From the NCBI GenBank assembly GCA_934635225.1, contig CAKTYZ010000034.1:1-9488 (forward strand): DNA of 9,488 bases. The letters run 5' to 3'. Positions within the stretch are counted from its first letter, which is position 1, and every line of letters starts with the position of its first letter. This DNA is from an uncultured Kiritimatiellota bacterium. GTDB taxonomy: Bacteria > Verrucomicrobiota > Kiritimatiellia > RFP12 > UBA1067. The notes under the pieces are model-generated. The model saw only the letters and a list, made by a program, of their open reading frames with translations, did no database searches and was not told where the DNA came from. This document shows, piece by piece, positions 1 through 7,150 of the stretch. The position numbers and the translations under genes were made by a program.

Positions 1-96
1 TTTGTCCAGCCGATGCAGGGCGAGAAGACCGTCTTTTCCGAATTGCCGAAGCCGTGGCCCAAGGAGACGGGCGTCAGCCTTCAGGGCGCGCGGTGA
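1..96 (+). CDS. 3' end of an upstream gene, possibly a PIG-L family deacetylase
   Basis: The reading frame is open from base 1 and ends at the TGA at 94-96, giving the last 31 residues of a protein whose body lies outside the window. The tail contains VFSELPKPWPKE. The PIG-L deacetylase at 7147-8016 has IFSELPPPKGWK near its own C-terminus, so the two share FSELP followed by Pro/Lys/Trp-rich residues. With two PIG-L genes already at the other end of the window, the simplest inference is a third paralogue here. The match is only about a dozen residues and could be chance, so the family call is weak. The existence of a coding 3' end is better supported, because frame, codon style and stop agree with the neighbours. 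Confidence 0.5.
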   Translation, partial: FVQPMQGEKTVFSELPKPWPKETGVSLQGAR

Positions 97-110
97 GGCG
101 TCTCGCCTTA
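94..110 (+). terminator. Short hairpin at the upstream stop codon, weak terminator candidate
   Basis: TGAGGCG (94-100) pairs with CGCCTTA (104-110) around a TCT loop, giving a 7-bp stem with one G-T pair. It begins exactly at the stop codon of the upstream gene. No run of T follows it, so it is not a convincing intrinsic terminator. It may stabilise a 3' end or be chance in GC-rich DNA. Confidence 0.25.
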
Positions 111-140
111 AACGACAGTCCCTAAAGACGGATCTTGTCT

Positions 141-174
141 TGTCTGAAACGCTACTAAACTCATGCTTGAAACG
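141..174 (+). promoter_or_regulatory. Imperfect 11-bp direct repeat upstream of the promoter, possible operator
   Basis: TGTCTGAAACG (141-151) and TGCTTGAAACG (164-174) match at 9 of 11 positions and start 23 bp apart, about two helical turns. They lie roughly 50 to 80 bp before the expected transcription start, which is where activators usually bind. No regulator gene is in the window, and the repeat is short enough to arise by chance. Calling it an operator is inference. Confidence 0.25.
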
Positions 175-207
175 ATAGGTGATTTTGAGCGTGTGCAGGA
201 TTGGTTA

Positions 208-216
208 TGCTATAAT
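208..216 (+). promoter_or_regulatory. Extended -10 promoter for the operon
   Basis: TGCTATAAT at 208-216 is a perfect extended -10 element (TGn followed by consensus TATAAT), in the only clearly AT-richer gap of the window. The expected transcription start is near 222-224, giving a leader of about 43 nt before the ATG at 266. The best -35 candidate, TTGAGC at 185-190, is 20 bp from the -10 hexamer, which is too far to be good. Extended -10 promoters often work without a strong -35. No comparable promoter is seen between later genes, so it probably drives the whole set. Confidence 0.7.
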
Positions 217-251
217 GCCCTCACGTCAGAAAAGGCGTGATAAGAAAAACG

Positions 252-257
252 AAAGGA
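252..257 (+). promoter_or_regulatory. Ribosome binding site deciding the start of gene 1
   Basis: AAAGGA lies 8 nt before the ATG at 266. The same spacing is seen for AAGGA at 2782-2786 before the ATG at 2795. No similar site precedes the ATG at 289. This supports 266 as the intended start of gene 1 even though, in this sequence, it is out of frame with the gene body. Confidence 0.7.
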
Positions 258-265
258 AAACGCTC

Positions 266-2760
266 ATGACAATAAGAAACCAAGTCAAATGCTTGCTTCA
301 CCTGCTATCCCTAGGGGGGGGGGGGGGTATGCCTTGACGTTTGCGGTCATGGCATCGACCTCTCTTGCGACGACGACCTACACCGTCACGACCGTGGCGA
401 ATGACGTTGACAATCCGACGCCGCTTGCGTCGGCGACGGTCGAGGTTCGGGAAGACGGCTCCGACGAGGTGAGGAGTGTTGCCTTTTCGGAGATTGGCAC
501 GTTCCCGGAGGGAGCCGTCTTCCGCAAGCGGGGCGATGGCTACTTGCTGTCGTCCGATGGGCTTAAGTCCCTTTCCAAGGGCGAGCTCCGAATCGAGGAA
601 GGCGGGTTCGTCATTGATGCGAACGGGCAGTTGGGCGCATCCGACACGACCGTCGTCGTGTCCGACGGCGCCTCGCTCGTGCTGAATTGCTCAAATTGGA
701 AACAGCTGGAGATTCGCAACGCCTTCCGCCTGTGCGGCGCGGGCTATGAGGGGAAGGGCGCCATCCGCAGCCGCGGCAGCGCCTCGCAGCAGGACTACTG
801 CTTCTACAACAGCCGTTGGCAGCTTGACGGCGATGCGGTGTACGTGACGGACTCGACGGCACGGATTGACTGCGGCGGTGCCGACTTCCGCCTTGACCTC
901 GGCGGGCACACGCTGACAGTCCGAAAAGGAGACGCGGCGGGCACGCTGGGCCTTGCCGATTTCGGCGGCATCGTCAACGCCGGAGCGACAGGCGGAATCA
1001 TCGTCGACGGTGCCAAGCTCATGACGCGCCAGACGGTTGCCGCCGACGGCACGGCGGACAACCTGCTGCGGGTGGAGAATGGCGGGATGCTTCATCTCGA
1101 CCGGTCTTGGCACACGTTGCCTTGGACGATGCGGCTGACGGGGGACGTCACGCTCTGGACAGACGGAAGGCCTTACGTGTTTGCCGCAGACCAGTCCACG
1201 GACAGCATCGTCTACGGTCCCGTTGGCCTTGATCAGGCATCTGTGGCGCAGACAATCTACGGCGCGGGATATGGGCTCACCTACTTCGGCCCCGTCACGG
1301 GGACGGCCGACTACCGCGCAAGTGGCTCATATCTCCATCTGCATGGCAAGACGGACTTCGACGGCAGCCTCACGGTCACGCGCCAGGGCGACAATCCGGG
1401 CGGCGTCGCGTTCTGGAAGCCGGAGTCCGTCCCCCAGCGTGCGCCGCTGTCCGTTGTCGACGCCGACATGGCGTTCGTCTCCGACTTCTCCGCCTATGGC
1501 TTGCCCGCCGTCACGAACACGGTCACGGCCGGACGGGTCCAGTCGGTTCGCGGCGGCACGAACGTGACGGCCGCCTCCTTCGTGAAGCTGGGCGCGGGGC
1601 GGCTTGACATCCATTCGCCGCTTCAGGTGACGGGCGCGTTCGAGCTCGCCGAGGGCTCGGTCAAGTTCGCGCGCTACGGCGGCGCCGGCCTTGTCGGCGG
1701 ACGCGTCACGGTTGTCAACAGCAGCCAGCCGGTTGTCGCGGTCGACGGCACGCGGTATGAAACGGCGCAAAAGTATGTCATGCACAACTGGACGCACGCT
1801 GAAGTGCCTGAACTGCCGGCGTATACGCTCGAACTCGGCGTCGGTGCGGGCACGTACCCGTCGCACCGAATCTCCGCGACGGAAAGCGCGGATGACGAGA
1901 CTGTCGTTGTCTGCTACGCGGGCTATCTATGGAATCGGAGCGCGACGAACGAGACGTGGACGTTCTCCGGCGCATTCGGGACGAACATGGTGTTCTACCA
2001 GAATTGGAGACGGTATGATCACCAACAGTGGAACAAGATTGAGACGGCACAGGTCGAGGTCAGCCCGGGGGCCCACTATTTCCAGGTCACGGCCTACGGT
2101 CCGACCTATCGGACGTTGACGCGCGAGGGCCAGTACACGGGCCCGGCGGGCGGCAACGACAGCAACTACGGCGGCTGGAACTGGAAGACGTCCGACGGCG
2201 TTCCCGCCGGCATCCGCGTCGACCGGCTGGGGCGCGCCTCCAAGGACTGGGCCGACTACGAGCCGCTTGAGGATCCGGGCGACGGCTCCTTCCTGACCTA
2301 CGCGAAGGACGGCTCGAACACGAAGCGCGCCGACTACCGGTTTGCGGCATTCGTGGCGGCAGACGGCACGTCGGTCGACCTCTTCGGCAATCCCCTGACG
2401 GTCGGGACGCTCACGGGCGCGCCGGCCGTCACGAACTCGAACGCCTACCATGCCGATGTCATCACGGTAACGGACGCCTGGACGCTCCCGGCGGCAAGCA
2501 TTGTCGCGGGCCGGCGGCTGTCCGTGGTGGGCGACCTGGCGTTTGCGGAAGGCGCAACGCTGACGGTTGCCGGCCCGAAGGCGTTTCGCGGCCATGCGGG
2601 CGAATATGTCATTGCCGAGGTGACAGGCTCGTTCAAGGGACTGCCTGTCCTGAACATTGACAGCGATTTTGCGACGCGGATGAAGCTGCGCCTGTCGGAG
2701 GACGGCAAGCGTCTTCTGCTGTCCTATGCCTCGCCCGGCGTTGCCATTATTTTCCGTTGA
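266..2760 (+). CDS. Large secreted beta-strand-repeat surface protein, frame broken at a G14 tract in the signal peptide (candidate phase-variable gene)
   Basis: The gene body is one long frame ending at the TGA at 2758-2760. The first in-frame ATG is at 289, but it has no ribosome binding site and no basic signal-peptide start. The ATG at 266 has a good site and encodes MTIRNQVKCLLHLLSL. With the 14 G present it reaches a stop at 335-337 after 23 codons. With 12 or 15 G it would run on through YALTFAVMASTSLA into the body, giving a signal peptide and a protein of about 831 residues (15 G). The body is rich in Gly, Thr, Val, Asp and short beta strands. Around 1570-1660 it has a segment like the autotransporter-associated beta-strand repeat (FVKLGAGRLDI, then ELAEGSVKF). 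Around 1980-2330 there is a more aromatic segment with a possible carbohydrate- or PA14-like look (GAHYFQVTAYG). No beta-barrel translocator or PEP-CTERM tail is seen; it ends SPGVAIIFR. The likely role is a surface or secreted adhesin or scaffold. Its exact function is not known. Alternatives for the frame break are a homopolymer sequencing error or initiation at 289. Confidence 0.8.
314..327 (+). repeat. Homopolymer tract of 14 G, candidate slipped-strand contingency locus
   Basis: Fourteen consecutive G lie within the signal-peptide coding region of gene 1, starting exactly on a codon boundary of the frame that begins at ATG 266. Tract lengths divisible by three (12, 15) join the start to the body; 13 or 14 do not. 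Tracts of this length are known to be hypermutable by slipped-strand mispairing in other bacteria, such as poly-G phase-variable genes in Campylobacter and Neisseria. Application to this organism is inference. A G14 run could also fold into a G-quadruplex in the mRNA just after the start. Confidence 0.9.
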
Positions 2761-2781
2761 CGTGTGGTTTCTCAGAACAAA

Positions 2782-2786
2782 AAGGA
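2782..2786 (+). promoter_or_regulatory. Ribosome binding site deciding the start of gene 2
   Basis: AAGGA within AAAAAGGAC precedes the ATG at 2795 by 8 nt. It selects 2795 over the upstream in-frame ATG at 2726, which lies inside gene 1, has no site, and would bury the signal peptide. Confidence 0.75.
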
Positions 2787-2794
2787 CTAACAAG

Positions 2795-5700
2795 ATGACA
2801 AGTCGAGACAGGACAAGGAGCCGTTTGATCCGACAGGCGTTGGGCATGGCCGTGCTGGGTGGATTCGTGGCGACGGCGACAGCCGACTGCACCGTGACGA
2901 TGCAGGGGACTCTGGCGGTTGATGCGCCGGTCGACTTCAGCTTCGCGCCGAAGGCCGCGCTCGCGCCCTGGCAGATGATGGCCGTGACGGGCGGGTTCGA
3001 CGCGAACGCCGACGGCTCGCGGAATTTCGCGTGCGTTGCGGACGCGCGGCGCATCGACGGGCGGGTACGCATCGCCGAGCCGAAGCCGGGCGTCGTCACG
3101 TGCGAATGGACGTTCGAGCCGAAGAGCGACCTGAAGCTCATCGTCCTTGGCCTCATGAGCGACATGAAGATCGCCGACTACGGCGGCGGACAGCTGACTG
3201 TCGACGGCGAAACGATGCCCGTGCAGCATCTCGGCGAAATCCGCGACATCCGGCGGAAGGGGCTGAAGCGGCTCTCGCTTGCCGACGCGCAGGGCGGCAA
3301 GCGCCTCGACTGGGCGTTTCGCGAGCCGGTCGACCTGCACGTCCAGTACTGGGGCGGCGAGACGCTTTCGTTCCGCATCCTTCTGCCGGCGGACGACGGA
3401 TACCAGTCCTATGCGGCGGGGCGCAGGCGTGCGCTGACGTTCTCGCTGAAGGGTGCGGGACGCCTGCGCGAGAGCCGGCTGAACCCCGTGACGGTCCGGG
3501 CGGGCGCGGACTGGATCCCGTTCACGGCGGCGGGCGAGATCGTCGGGGGCTCGGCGCTCGACCTCTCGGCGATGCGTCCGACGGGGAAGCCGGCGGGGAG
3601 GCATGGCCGGGTCGTCAGGCGCGGCGCGCACTTCGAGTTCGAGAGCCTGCCGGGCGTGCCCCAGCGCTTCTACGGCGCGAACCTCTGCGGGACGGCGAAC
3701 TACCCCGAGACGCTTGAAGACGCGCGTCGGATTGCGCAGAATCTCGCGCGCATCGGCTACAACACCGTCCGCATCCACCACCATGACTCGCATTGCGTCG
3801 ACCGGACGAAGCCGGGCCGCACGGAACTGGACGAGGCGATGATGCGCCGGATGGACAACCTCTTCAAGGCCTGTGCCGAGGAGGGCCTCTACATCACGAC
3901 CGACCTTTTCGTCTCGCGCATGGCCGCCGGCATCGCCTGGCGCGACCTTGGCGTTGACCGCGACGGGTCGCTGTCGATGGAGGACTACAAGTACACGGTT
4001 CCCGTGCACGAGGGGGCGTACTCGAACTTCCTCGCGTTCGCCCGGAACTTCCTCAGCCACGTCAACGTCCACACGGGCGTGCGCTATGCGGAAGACCCGA
4101 CGCTCGCCTGGATTTCGCTCGTCAACGAGGGCAATATCGAAAAGCCGGGCGCCGACGGCTATGCGTCTCGCCCCGGCTGGCAAGCGGCCTGGTCGGCGTG
4201 GCTTGCGCAGAAGCGGCGGGAAGAGCCCTCGGCTTATGCGGGCCTTTCGGACGCGATTCCAAACCGCAAGACGGGCTCACGGGAAGGCGCGGCGTTCACG
4301 CTCTTCCTGCGCGACGTCGAGACCCGCTTCACGCGCCGCACGGCGGCGGCCCTGCGCGCGTGGGGCTGCAAGGCCCTCGTCTCCGACATGAACGACTGCA
4401 CGGGCGTCATGGTCGGCATGACCCCGGTGCGCGGAGAGGTGTTCGACTATCTGGACACGCACTTCTACGTCGATCATCCGGGTTTCTTCGAGCGGCCGTG
4501 GGCGCTGCCGAGCTATTGCCCGAACACGAATCCGCTGAAGGGCGAGGCCCTCGGCGCGGCCAAGGTGACGACGCTGCGCGTCCTTGACCGCCCGTTCACG
4601 GTTTCCGAATACAACTTCTCGGGGCCGGGCCGCTACCGTGGCGTCGGCGGCATCCTGACGGGCGTCGAGGCGGCCCTGCAGGACTGGTCGGGGCTCTGGC
4701 GTTTTCAGTGGGCGCATCACGCCTCGACGGCGCTTCGTCCGGGCACGGAGGGTATTGGCTATTTCGACATCGCGAGCGATCCACTGCAGCTCGCCTCCGA
4801 GCGGGCCTCTATCTGCCTCTTCCTGCGCGGAGACCTCAAGCCGCTTCGGCGGACGTTCGCCGTGACGGTTCCGCCGGAGAAGGCGCAAGACCTCTCGATG
4901 CCGGTCGCCGCATCCGCGCTCTTCGGCTGGCAGTGGGCCGGCTGGTACGCGAAGACGGGCTTCCTCAGCGCGCCGTCCGCGCCGCCCGGCACGGACTGGG
5001 CGGTCGGCTTCGACGCGGCGGCGAACATGACGGCGGGAGACGTCCGCAGGCTCCTCTTCGGCTCGGACGCGCTTCCGGCGGCGGCGGGGGACGGCGCGGT
5101 GCGCGTCGACGGGATGCGCGGCAGCTTCTCGGTCGAGACTCCCCTGACGGCAGGCGGGTTCGCCGAGTCGGGGACGGTTGACGCGGGGGCGGTCCGGGCG
5201 TCCCTCGGCGGTGCGCTGGCGACCGTCTGGGCGAGTTCCCTCGACGGGCGTCCGATTCGCGAGTCGGGCCGTCTGCTCGTCACGCACCTGACGGACGTGC
5301 AGAACACGGGGGCGCGCTACGCGGACGAGGACATGAGGATCGTCACCGACCTTGGCAGCCTGCCCTACCTGATGCGGCGCGGCACGGCCGAAGTGTCGGT
5401 CGCGCGGGCGGCGGACGCGTCGCCGTGCCGGGTCTACGCGCTGGACGCGACGGGTGCGCGTCGCGGCGAGGTGCCGTCGCGGTTCGAGGGCGCTCGTCTC
5501 GCGTTCACGGCCGACGTCGGGCGCGACCCGAATCAGGCCACGTATCTCTACGAGGTCGTGGCGGAGCCGTCGGTGCGCCGCCTGTCCGTCGAAAGTTACC
5601 GCGACAAGATGAAGGCCGGGTGGCTCGGGCAGATGATCGGTGTTGAGTGGGGGCTCCCGACGGAGTTCTGCTATCAGGGGCGGACGATCCCTGACGCGGA

Positions 5701-7150
5701 GGTCCCGGCCTGGAAGCCGGAGATGATCAACGGCTCTTTCGCAAACGATGACCTTTTCGTGGAGATGACCTTTCTGCGGACGCTGGAGCGGCATGGCTTT
5801 GAGGTCTCCCCGAAACAGGCCGGAATTGACTATGCCAACGCGACATTCGGCCTCTGCGCGGCCAACTGGGCCGGGCGCGACAACCTGCGGCGCGGCATCG
5901 CGCCGCCCGACTGCGGGCATCCGCGCTACAACGCCTGCGCGGACAACATCGACTACCAGATTGAGAGCGACTATGCGGGGTTGATCTCGCCGGGGATGCC
6001 GCAGCGGACGATCGAGCTCTCACGGCTCTTCGGAACGCTCGTGAACAGCGGCGACGGCATCTGGGCCGGGGCGTTCATGGGCGGGATGTACGCTGAGGCG
6101 TTCTTTACGCGGGATCTTGATGCGGTCATCGATGCGGGGCTGGCGTGCATCCCGCCGGAATCGCACTATGCGGAGATGGTTCGGGATGTCCGCGCGTGGC
6201 ATCGTGCGCTCCCGGACGACTGGCGGGCGTGCTGGCGGAAGGTCAAGGCGAAGTACATCGACGACCCCGCCTACCATCGGGGGCGGATTGACCAGCCTGG
6301 CTCGGACGTCAAGCCGAACGGCGCGTTCCTGCTGATGGGGCTTCTTTACGGGAACGGCGATCTCGCGCGGACGGTCAAGGTCGCGATGCAATGCGGCTGG
6401 GACTCGGACTGCAACCCGTCCAGCGCGGCGGGCGTGCTGCTGACGGCACGTGGGACAGGGGACCTGGCGCCCGAATATGTCTCGGCGCTGGATGGTGACC
6501 GCAAGTTCTCCTACAGCGACTATCGCTTTGGCGACCTTCTGCGTGTCTGTGAGAGGCTGATGCGGCAGAATGTCGTGAAGGGCGGCGGACGCATCGAGCG
6601 GGATTCCGCCGGGAAGGAGTGGATCGTCGTCCCGCAGACAAAGCCCATCCCTGATGCCTATCGGCCGAACTGGAATCCGCCGCCGCTGACGGGTGCGCGC
6701 TACACGGCGGAGGAGATGCGGCAGATTGTCGAGAAGCCGTTTCCCGGCATCGGCCCGACCATCGCAAGTCGGCAGAAGCTGCCGCTGCCGCCGATCGGCA
6801 CAGGCAAGAAATGGATGATTGGGGATTATCCCGACGAATACGGACTCTCGCTCCTGCCGTTCCCGAACGCGCCCATCAGCCTCGACAACGAGCCGTTGCC
6901 GGTTCGCATCTGCGGGCTGACGAACACGGTCATCCATCTCGGCTGGGGCAAGTACCAATTGGCGAGGCCGCAGACGGTCTTCTTCTTCGAGGACTGCGAC
7001 AATGTGGTGCTGCGTGACGCGACGATCGTCGTGCATGATGCTGAACCGTCGGACTTGCCGCCGCTCTACAGGGAGCGGAACTGCCGTCAGGTCCGCTCGC
7101 ATGGCATTCAAACGCGCTTTGTCGGACAGGAGAAAGGGGCAGAACAATGA
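2795..7150 (+). CDS. Secreted multidomain glycoside hydrolase: clan GH-A (GH5-like) barrel fused to an ADP-ribosylglycohydrolase-fold domain
   Basis: Predicted 1451 residues. Residues 1-30 are a Sec signal peptide: a basic start (RDRTRSRLIRQ), a core ALGMAVLGGFV, and probable cleavage after ATA at 30. Residues about 31-285 are beta-rich, perhaps a carbohydrate-binding or sandwich domain. A TIM-barrel glycosidase spans about 292-650, opening with FYGANLCG and NTVRIHHHDS (323-332). The likely acid/base is E445 in WISLVNEGN and the likely nucleophile E605 in FTVSEYNF, the usual clan GH-A layout. About 650-928 looks like a trailing beta-sandwich (LLVTHLTDVQNTG). From about 932 to 1260 it matches the ADP-ribosylglycohydrolase (ARH, PF03747-type) pattern: YRDKMKAGWLGQMIG, the metal-site motif NDDLFVEM (N984-D985-D986) and GWDSDCNPSSAAG (D1203, D1205). 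About 1360-1425 (ICGLTNTVIHLG, CDNVVLRDATIVVHD) resembles the first coils of a pectate-lyase-like beta-helix. It lies 34 nt after gene 1, and its stop overlaps the start of the next gene (ATGA). Export makes cytosolic ADP-ribose chemistry unlikely, so the ARH-fold domain probably acts on a glycan (inference). Substrate is unknown. Confidence 0.85.
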   Translation: MTSRDRTRSRLIRQALGMAVLGGFVATATADCTVTMQGTLAVDAPVDFSFAPKAALAPWQMMAVTGGFDANADGSRNFACVADARRIDGRVRIAEPKPGVVTCEWTFEPKSDLKLIVLGLMSDMKIADYGGGQLTVDGETMPVQHLGEIRDIRRKGLKRLSLADAQGGKRLDWAFREPVDLHVQYWGGETLSFRILLPADDGYQSYAAGRRRALTFSLKGAGRLRESRLNPVTVRAGADWIPFTAAGEIVGGSALDLSAMRPTGKPAGRHGRVVRRGAHFEFESLPGVPQRFYGANLCGTANYPETLEDARRIAQNLARIGYNTVRIHHHDSHCVDRTKPGRTELDEAMMRRMDNLFKACAEEGLYITTDLFVSRMAAGIAWRDLGVDRDGSLSMEDYKYTVPVHEGAYSNFLAFARNFLSHVNVHTGVRYAEDPTLAWISLVNEGNIEKPGADGYASRPGWQAAWSAWLAQKRREEPSAYAGLSDAIPNRKTGSREGAAFTLFLRDVETRFTRRTAAALRAWGCKALVSDMNDCTGVMVGMTPVRGEVFDYLDTHFYVDHPGFFERPWALPSYCPNTNPLKGEALGAAKVTTLRVLDRPFTVSEYNFSGPGRYRGVGGILTGVEAALQDWSGLWRFQWAHHASTALRPGTEGIGYFDIASDPLQLASERASICLFLRGDLKPLRRTFAVTVPPEKAQDLSMPVAASALFGWQWAGWYAKTGFLSAPSAPPGTDWAVGFDAAANMTAGDVRRLLFGSDALPAAAGDGAVRVDGMRGSFSVETPLTAGGFAESGTVDAGAVRASLGGALATVWASSLDGRPIRESGRLLVTHLTDVQNTGARYADEDMRIVTDLGSLPYLMRRGTAEVSVARAADASPCRVYALDATGARRGEVPSRFEGARLAFTADVGRDPNQATYLYEVVAEPSVRRLSVESYRDKMKAGWLGQMIGVEWGLPTEFCYQGRTIPDAEVPAWKPEMINGSFANDDLFVEMTFLRTLERHGFEVSPKQAGIDYANATFGLCAANWAGRDNLRRGIAPPDCGHPRYNACADNIDYQIESDYAGLISPGMPQRTIELSRLFGTLVNSGDGIWAGAFMGGMYAEAFFTRDLDAVIDAGLACIPPESHYAEMVRDVRAWHRALPDDWRACWRKVKAKYIDDPAYHRGRIDQPGSDVKPNGAFLLMGLLYGNGDLARTVKVAMQCGWDSDCNPSSAAGVLLTARGTGDLAPEYVSALDGDRKFSYSDYRFGDLLRVCERLMRQNVVKGGGRIERDSAGKEWIVVPQTKPIPDAYRPNWNPPPLTGARYTAEEMRQIVEKPFPGIGPTIASRQKLPLPPIGTGKKWMIGDYPDEYGLSLLPFPNAPISLDNEPLPVRICGLTNTVIHLGWGKYQLARPQTVFFFEDCDNVVLRDATIVVHDAEPSDLPPLYRERNCRQVRSHGIQTRFVGQEKGAEQ

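Noticed and set aside
185..190. TTGAGC as a -35 element
   Set aside because: The 20-bp spacing to the -10 hexamer is outside the usual 16-18 bp, and the extended -10 alone explains the promoter.
97..265. Small RNA, tRNA or riboswitch in the intergenic gap
   Set aside because: I see no cloverleaf or conserved aptamer pattern, only a short hairpin, the direct repeat and the promoter.
289..313. ATG at 289 as the natural start of gene 1
   Set aside because: It is in frame with the body but has no ribosome binding site and lacks the basic start of a signal peptide, while ATG 266 has both. It remains a possible weak backup start.
2726..2794. Longer start of gene 2 at ATG 2726
   Set aside because: It lies inside gene 1, has no ribosome binding site, and would place 23 residues before a good signal peptide.
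2882..2890. Lipoprotein signal (Cys32) in gene 2
   Set aside because: The residues before the Cys are T-A-D, and Asp just before the Cys does not fit a lipobox. Cleavage after A30 by signal peptidase I fits better.
1927..4183. Two long minus-strand frames (1927-3165 and 2747-4183)
   Set aside because: They are antisense shadows of genes 1 and 2 with Arg-rich composition and no credible start context or domain.
4277..5920. 547-codon open frame on the minus strand inside gene 2
   Set aside because: Its translation is Arg/Pro/Ala-rich with no recognisable domain, as expected for a shadow of a GC-rich gene with clear homology on the other strand.
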